Below are positions 53,068 to 61,700 of a stretch of DNA of 64,000 bases, one piece after another. How positions within the stretch are numbered: the stretch's first letter is position 1; every line of letters begins with the position of its first letter. The DNA is taken from assembly GCA_019930625.1 (NCBI GenBank), contig CP082844.1, forward strand, positions 6,014,001 to 6,078,000, given 5' to 3'. This stretch comes from Nocardia asteroides (GTDB taxonomy: Bacteria; Actinomycetota; Actinomycetes; Mycobacteriales; Mycobacteriaceae). Both the position numbers and the translations under genes were made by a program. The notes below the pieces were generated by a model. The model saw nothing but the letters and a program-made list of their open reading frames with translations, ran no database searches and was not told where the DNA came from.

Positions 53068-55740
53068 GCGGGATCGACCTGGACAGCTTCGCCACCACCC
53101 TGCGGGCCGAGGACCCGGTGGTGCGTGACCACCGCGTGCACGGTGTCCGGATTCTGCCCGGCGTGGTGTATCTCGACATGATCCTGCGGGCGGCGATGTC
53201 GGCCGGCTACCGGCCCGGCGACCTGACGATCCGGGAAGCGCTGTTCCAGCGTCCGGTGGCTCTCGGTGACGACGACGCGGTACGCATCGCGTTCCGGATC
53301 GACCGTCCCACCGGACGTGTCGCCATCGACGTGCAGCGCGTGGACTCGACGGGCGCACCAGCCGGGGCGATCGAGCCGGTCGCGGAATGCGTTGTGGTGG
53401 AATCGGATTCGTCGGACGAACCGAGCGGCATCGATGTGGCCGAGTTCCGGGCGGCGGCGCGGGACCGCGGTATGGCCGAGCTGTACGCCCAGAGCGGCAG
53501 CCGCGGCATCGAACATCGCGAGTTCATGCGCGCCACCGGGCATTTCGCCCGCCGCGACGACCTGGTCACCGCCACGATGGGGCTGGGACCGGAAGCCGCC
53601 GCGCATCTGCCCGGCTTCCTGCTGCATCCCACGTTTCTGGATGCCTCCACGATCGTGCCGTTCATCGACCCGCACCGGCTGGGCGTGGACGCCGAGAGCG
53701 CGTTCATCCCGATCTACTTCGGTGACGTCCGCGCCTGGCGGGCCACCCCCGAGGAGGTCTTCGTGCGGGCCACGGTCCGCGGTGGCGGCCCGGACCTGCT
53801 CGAAGCCGATGTGGCGCTCTACGACCAGGACGGATCGCCGGTGGCGCGTTACCGGCTGACGTCCAAACGGGTGCGGGGCAGCGAGGACATTCGACGGTTG
53901 CTGACGCGGACCGACGCGGTAGTCCGGTCACAACCCGCACCACGATCCGGCACCCATTCGGCTCCGGTGACGCCGTCAGATGACCCCCGTGCCGTGATCA
54001 CCGCCGACTTGGCCGCTCTGGTCGCCGGTGAACTCGGCGCCGATCCCGCCGCAATCGCGACGGACGTGGGGTTCTACGAACTGGGCCTGGATTCCGGTCG
54101 CCTGCTGCGGCTGACCGCGGAGCTGGAGGCCAGGGTAGGCGAACCGCTCTACCCGACACTGCTGTTCGAATACCAGACCATCGAAGCGCTCGCCGGACAC
54201 CTCGCCGACACCGTCGGCGGGAACTACCGGCCAGACGCTGCCGTCACCATGGCTGCGCCGGAATCCGAAATCGACACCGAACATTCTGAACGATTCGCAG
54301 GCTCGACAGGATTCGACTCGGGCCAGGCAACGGTCGCCTCGACAGCGGCTCCCGCACCGGAAATCTCTGCCCCAGCCGAGACCGGACACGCCGCCGCGGC
54401 CGGCGAGGACCTGATCACCTTCGGGTTCGACTGGGAACCCGACACCACCACCCACCCGCGTCGCGAACCGACCAGCCTGCTCGTCTTCGACACTGCCGAC
54501 CATCCGTACCCCCACCCCGGGGCTGCCACGGTCGTGCGGGTGCGGCAGGGTGGTGAATTTCGCTCCGGTGCAGACGATTTCCTCGTCGACCCGGTGAACG
54601 AACAACATATGGAGCTGCTGGTCGCACAGCTGACGGCCCGTCGGCTCCACTTCGACGCCGCGTTGTACTTGTGGCCCGAATCCGCGACCGAAGACGACCC
54701 GCAGGCGCTGATCGAGCGGGTGTACCTCCCGCTGCGTGATCTGCTGCGTGCGACGGCCGGGATCTCCGAACCGCCGGTGCGCCGGGTGCTCGCGATCGCG
54801 CCCGCGAGCCCCGCGGGTGCATCGACTTGCGCCCTCTTGGGCGGTCTCGCCCGCACGCTGCGGCTCGAGCAGCCGCAACCGATTCTGCGTGCCGTCCAGC
54901 GCGACCCCGCCGCGCCGATCGACGAGATCTTGGCCACCGAACTGGGCATCGACGAACGCGACCCGGCGACCGAGATCCGCTACCACGGCCGCCGACGTGA
55001 GATCCGCCGGACGCGCCTGCTGACGGACGCCACGACGAGTTCCGGCGACGCGGCGCTGCGTCCGGGATCGGTGGTCGTCGTCACCGGCGGATTCGGTGGC
55101 ATCGCCCGGCATCTGGCGCGCCGCCTCGCCACCGAGTACGGCGCCCGGCTGGTGCTGGTGTCCCGCCGTCCGCTCGACGCGGCGGCCGCCGGTCTGCTCG
55201 CCGACCTCAACGACCTCGGCGCGGAAGCGGTGCACGTGCGCGCCGACGTCTCGATCGCCGCGGACGCCGAACGCGTCGCCGCGATCGCCCACGCCACCTT
55301 CGGACCGGTCGACGTGCTCTACCACGGTGCGGGACAGTTGCGCGACGGACTGTTGTCCGGCACCGGCCGTGACGCGGCGCGGTCCGTGCTGGCACCGAAG
55401 GTCTCCGGCGTCGGGCACTTGACCCGGGCGCTACCGGAGGCCCGCCTGACGGTGCTGTTCTCGTCGGTCTCCGCGGTGCTGGGCAACCCCGGGCAGGCCG
55501 ATTACGCGGCGGCCAACCGCTATCTGGACGTCTTCGCCGAACAGCGTGACCGGGCCGGAAACAGGACGATCAGCATCAATTGGCCGCTGTGGGCCGAGGG
55601 CGGCATGCTCCCGCCTGCCGAACAGATCACCGCACTGCGGCGGGCCGGTGTCGGACTGCTGCCCACCACGACCGGCCTGGACCTGCTGCTGTCCTGCACG
55701 ACATCCAACCGCGCCCACTTCGCCGCGGTATGGGGCGACC
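51630..55740 (+). other. PKS module 5 split over two proteins: KS | DH-ACP-KR
   Basis: KS5 (51630-52910) ends the first protein; it has LDSACSSSLLSVHLA, LEAHGTGT and GHLLSAAG. The second protein opens with DH5 (53064-53870; HRVHGVRILP present, but the second motif reads HPTFLDAST without the usual Gln/His), ACP5 (53990-54220; GLDSGR) and KR5 (54415-55740; TGGFGGIA, SSVSAVLG, DYAAANR). The order DH-ACP-KR and a module split between KS and DH are hallmarks of trans-AT synthases. KS5 and DH5 must meet by docking. Confidence 0.85.
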
Positions 55741-58700
55741 CCGAAACCCTGCGAACACGACTACAGCCGCCAATTCCCTCGGCGAACGCCCCTGCCGCCG
55801 AACCGGTGTCGGCGAACGAGCACCGTGTGTCCACCGGCGCCGAGGAGCCGATCGCGATCGTCGGAATCAGCGGCCGCTATCCGGACGCGGAGGACATCGA
55901 GGAGTTCTGGCGCAACCTGCGTGACGGGCATGACGCGGTCGGACCGGTCCCCGCCGAACGCTGGTGGCTCACCGCCGCCGGGGAGGCCCCCGGCGCGCCC
56001 CCGATGATCGGTGGCTTCCTGCGCGACGTGGGCGGATTCGACCCGCAATTCTTCCGCATTCCGCCGGTCCAGGCGCCGCTGCTGGACCCGCAGGAGCGTT
56101 TGTTCCTGCAGCAGGCCTACGCGGCGCTGGAGCACGCCGGATATCACCACACCGACCCGGCCGTGCGGGATCGCCGCGTCGGGGTGTTCGTGGGCGCCAC
56201 CTGGAGCGACTACCGGCTGCTCGGGGTCGGTGCCACCCGCGACGGCGATCCGGTCGCGGTGGCCTCGATCCCGTCGTCCATCGCCAATCGCACCTCCTAC
56301 ACCCTCGGTCTGCGCGGCCCGAGTCTCACCGTGGACACCGCGTGCTCGGCGTCGCTGACCGCGCTGCATCTGGCACGGCGCAGCCTGCTCGGCGGCGAAT
56401 GCGACGCGGCGATCGTCGGCGGAGTCAACCTGCTGCTGCACGAGGACAAATTCCTGCTGCTGCACAGCCTGGGCATGATGTCCGACAGCGGCCGGTGCCG
56501 ACCGTTCGCCGCCGCCGCCGACGGCTATGTTCCCGGCGAAGGTGTCGGCGCGCTGTATCTGAAGCCGCTGTCGGCCGCCCGCGCCGACGGTGACACCATT
56601 CACGGCCTGATCCTGGGCAGCGCGATCAACCACGGTGGGCAGACGTCCGGATACAGCGTTCCCCATCCCGGAGCGCAAGCCGAGGCGATCGGCGAGGCAC
56701 TGCGGGCGGCCGGTGTCGATCCCGACACGATCGGCTATCTCGAAGCACACGGCACGGGGACACCGCTCGGCGATCCGATCGAGATCGCCGGATTGGCAGC
56801 GGCTTTCGGCAGAATCAGTGACGCCGGTCGCTCCCGCGCTCTCGGGTCGACCAAATCGAACATCGGCCATTCCGAAGCCGCCGCGGGTGTCGCGGGCCTG
56901 ACCCGGGTGCTGTTGCAGATGCGGCACGGCCGGATCGCGCCGACACTGCACGCGGCCCGGATCAACCCGGCCATCGCGTTCAACTCGGTGCCGTTCCATC
57001 TGCCCCGGGAAGTGGAGGATTGGCCGCGCCGCACCATCGACGGGGTCGTGGTGGCTCGGCACGCGGGCATCAGCGCCTTCGGCGCGGGCGGCGCGAACGC
57101 CCATGTGGTGCTCGCCGAATTCGTCGATGACCGCGTTCACCCGGCCGGGACGATCGGACCGGAGGTCTTCGTGCTGTCGGCCCGCACACCGCAGCGGCTG
57201 CACCGATACGCCGAGCGGATGGCGCGGCACTTCCGCACCCTCGATCCAGCGGATTTCACCGACGCGGTGCGCACCCTGCAAGTGGGCAGGCCGACGTTGG
57301 CGCACCGTCTCGCGGTGGTCGCGTCCGCACCGGTCGAAGTGGCCGACGCGCTCGACCGATATCGCACCGACCAGCTCGGCCCTGTGGTCACCGGCACCGT
57401 CGACGCTCAGAGCAGGCCGCCGCGGTACGCTCCGGCGGCCGACGAGCAGGAACTGGCCCGCCAGTGGGTCGCGGGGGCCGAGGTCGACTGGCGCGGGCGC
57501 GGCGGCCCGCAGCGCCGAATTCCGTTGCCCGGCTATCCCTTCGAACGCACCGACTACTGGATCATCGCACCGCCGCGCTCGGAGTTCGACGCTGCGGTGG
57601 AGCGCTTCGATGCCTCCGTCGAGCTCACGGGCATCGTGGAGCCCGGCAAGGCCGAACTCGGCCGCTACGCGGCGATGCTGTTGTTCGCCACCTTCGCCGG
57701 AATGGGACTCACGCCGGGGGAGTGGACCGTGCGGTCACTGGACGCGCACCTGGGTGTGCGGCCCGAATTCGACCGGCTGCGCACCAGCTGTCTGAACATC
57801 CTGCGGCGACACGGGCTCGTGCGGTGGCAGGACGACCGGATCGAGGTCCCCGGCCCGCCACCCGGCACGGGCGGGATGCGCGCCGATCTGATCGCGCGCT
57901 TCCCGGAAACCGAGCCGTACGTGGCGTTGCTGGACGCCTGCCTGGCAGCCTATCCACGCGTACTGCGCGGGGAGCTGTCGGCGACGGAGGTGCTGTTCCC
58001 CGGCGGCGACATCGAGATGGTGAGCGCGATCTATCGTGGCAACGCCGCCTACGACTTCACCAACGGCCTACTCGCCGAACTGGTATCGGCGCTCGCGCAG
58101 CGGCACGACGACGCGCGGCCGTTGCGGATCGTGGAAGTCGGCGCGGGCACGGGCGGTTCCACGCACGCGGTGCTCGACGCGCTCACCGAGCGCGGGATCG
58201 CGTTCGACTATCACTACACCGACGTGTCGCACAGTTTCCTCGCGCATGGGCGACGCACCTTCGGCGCGCGCCCGAACCTGCGTTTCGCGGTGCTGGACAT
58301 CGACTCCGACCCGGTCGCGCAAGGATTCCCCGCCCACGAAGCCGATCTGGTGGTCTGCGCCAACGTCCTGCACGCGACGCGGTCGATCGATGCGACCTTG
58401 CGCAATGTCCGGCGCCTGCTGGCGCCCGGCGGTGTGCTCGCGTTCACCGAGGCGACCACCGACCTCGAAGTGCTCGCGCTGACCTTCGGGTTGCTGGAGG
58501 GCTGGCATGCCTACCGCGATCCCGGGATGCGTATCCCGCACTCTCCGTTGCTGTCGGAAGCACAATGGCACGCCGCCATGACCGCGGCGGGGTTCTCGGG
58601 AGCCCGTTCGTGGGGACCGGGTCTGTCCTCCGATCCGGAACCGAGTTTCCGGCTGCTGGCCGCCGTCAGCGCCACCACGCGGCCCGCTGCCGGGGACACG

Positions 58701-61700
58701 GCGCAACCGACCGACGACGTGCAGCCCGAACCCGCCGCGACCGCTCGAGTTCCTCTCGCACCCGCCGTGGAACCCGGCGCGGGCGTGCAGGCCGAATACA
58801 CACACGCCCCGAAGCCGAGCGCCCCGGTCAGCTATGCGGCCGATGCCACGGCCTTGGAAGCCGAACTCATCGCCATCGTCGCCGACGGACTCGGTGTGGC
58901 ACGCGGCGACGTGCGAGCCGAACTGCCCCTGTCGGAGTACGGCGTCGATTCCATTCTCGCGATCAAGATCATCGACCGGGTAAACGCCCGCTACGGCCTC
59001 ACGCTGCGACCCACGGTGGTGTTCGACCATCCGTCCGTGCGGCTGCTCAGCGAGCACATGGCCGCACAAGGCGCCACGGCGACCAGCAGAACATCTCCGG
59101 TGTCCGGCGCGTCGGTTCCCCGAACCGTCACCGCCCAGGCCGCACGGCCCAGCGAAAGGTCAGCATCGATGGACATCGCCATCATCGGCATGTCCGGGCA
59201 GTTCCCGGGCGCGCGGAACCTCGACGAGTTCTGGCGCGCTCTCGCCGCCGGGCAGGATGCGGTGACCGAGGTGCCCGCGTCACGCTGGCCGGTCGCCGAC
59301 TACTTCCGGCCGGGACCGGCGGCACCCGGTAAGACCTACTCCAAGTGGGGCGGGTTCCTCGACGGCGTGGAAGAGTTCGATCCGGCGTTCTTCGACCTGG
59401 TGCCCGCCGAAGCCGACTACATGGACCCGCAGCAGCGCTTGTTCCTCGAGCACAGCTGGCTGGCCCTGGAAGACGCCGCCATCGATCCGAAGTCGTTGCG
59501 GCGCAAGCGCTGCGGGGTGTTCGCTGGATCACCGGGGTCGGACTACGCCACCCTGCTGCGCAACCACGGCACCGTCGGCTCCCATCACCTCTTCACCGGC
59601 AACAGCCCGGCCATCCTGCCCGCCCGGGTGGCCTACCACCTGGACCTGACCGGTCCGTGTCTCGGTTTGGACACCGCCTGCTCCTCGGCGCTCGTCGCGC
59701 TGCACCAAGCCTGCCGCAGCCTCGTCTCGGGGGAGTCGGAGCTCGCGCTGGCCGGTGGTGTCGCGGTTTTCGTGACGCCCGAATACCACCTGCTCGCTTC
59801 CTCGATGGGCATGCTGTCGCCGCGCGGCCGCTGCGCGAGCTTCGACGCGGGCGCCGACGGTTTCGTGATCGCCGAAGGCGTCGGTGTGGTGGTGCTCAAA
59901 CCGCTGGCCGCTGCCGAACGCGACGGCGACCCGATCCACGGCGTGATTCGCGGGATCGGCATCAACCACGACGGCCGCACCAACGGCATCACCGCGCCGA
60001 GCGTTCGCGCGCAGACCGAACTGGAACTGGCGGTGTATCGCGACGGCGGGATCGACCCGTCCACCATCGGCTACGTCGAAACTCACGGCACCGGAACACG
60101 TTTGGGTGATCCGATCGAGATCGAAGCGCTCACCGCCGCCTTCCGCCACCACACCGGCGCGGTCGGCGCCATCCCGGTGGGGTCGGTGAAATCGAACATC
60201 GGCCACGCCTCGCACGCCGCCGGGATGGCGAGCCTGTTCAAGGTGCTGCTGGCCATGCGCGCCGGACAGTTGCCGCCCTCGCTGCACGTCGATTCGGTGA
60301 GCCCGCTGCTCGGGTTGGACGAGTCGCCGTTCTTCGTCAACACCGAACTGCGTGGGTGGGACGGAGCGCCGCGGCGTGCGGCGATCAGTTCCTTCGGTTT
60401 CAGCGGCACCAACGCGCACGTGGTGGTCGACGGCGCACCGGCGGCGCGCACCGCCCGGCGTGACGCACCGGGCGGACCGCAGCTGATCGTGCTCTCGGCG
60501 CGCAGCGCCACGAGCCTGATCCGGATGGCGCGGACGCTGCGCAGGCATCTGACCGCGCATCCGGACACGGCGCTGGCGGATGTCGCGTGCACGCTGGCCC
60601 ATGGGCGCAGCGGATTCGAGCATCGGCTGGCGGTAGTCGGCGACTCGGTGGATGCGATCGCCGCCCGGCTGGCTGCCTTCGCCGAGGGCGATCGTCCTGC
60701 GGGAGTCCGCACGGGAACGCTCGACGCCCCGACCGCGCACCGGCCCGGCGCCACCGTGCTCGACGACCCGGTAGCGGTGGCCCGGCAATGGGTCGAGGGG
60801 GGACACGTCGAACACTCCGGTTGGAACGACCCGCTCGCGCGCCGTATCCACCTGCCCGGCTACGAGTTCGATCGGCAACGGTGCTGGGCGCCCGAGCTGA
60901 GCGTTGCCGCTTCGTCCACACACGAGACCGGCTCCGTGCGCTTGCCGAACGGGATCTTCGGGCCTCAGGACCTCCACCGAGCCGCGGCACGGAGTTCGGC
61001 ACCACGAAGTGCCACGGCACCGAACGAGGCCGGCGCACTCGAGGGGGTAGGCGCCTCCGGCGCGGCCGGCACACCGGCACCCGTCGAACCCGAAGCCGCG
61101 GCCGTTACGGCACGCGGGGAGACCGAAGGCTCGGTTATCCCTGCATCCCGCACTGTCGGTGAGATCGGCAACCATAGCGCGCCCGGCACTGCCGCTCACG
61201 AGAATCGCGCGCTCGCGACACCCCGTACCGAGCCCTCCTCCGTGGCAGATCCCGCAGCGTTGCGGGGCGACGCCGAGACCTATCTGCAAGGCCTGCTCGC
61301 CGAGTACTGCCGCTTGGACCCGCATCGGATCCGCACTCGTATCCCCCTGCAGGACTATGGGATCGACTCCGTGCTGATCAGCAAGATGAACGATCGGCTG
61401 GAAACCGATTTCGGGCCCCTGCCCAGCACTCTGTTCTTCGAGTTCCAGACCGTCCGTGACCTCGCGGGCTATCTCGTCGAGCAGCACGCGCCACGCCTGG
61501 CCGTGCTCACCGCGGGCCCGCCCCGCACCGGCAGCAACCCGGAAGCGACGCGCACGGTGGCGGCGGATCACCCCACCCCTGAACGGGCACCGGAGCCAAC
61601 CGAGCTCGCCACACACGATGCGGACGACTCCGACGACATCGCCGTGATCGGTATGGCGGGCAAGTTCCCGATGGCGGGGGACATAGAAGAGTTCTGGACC

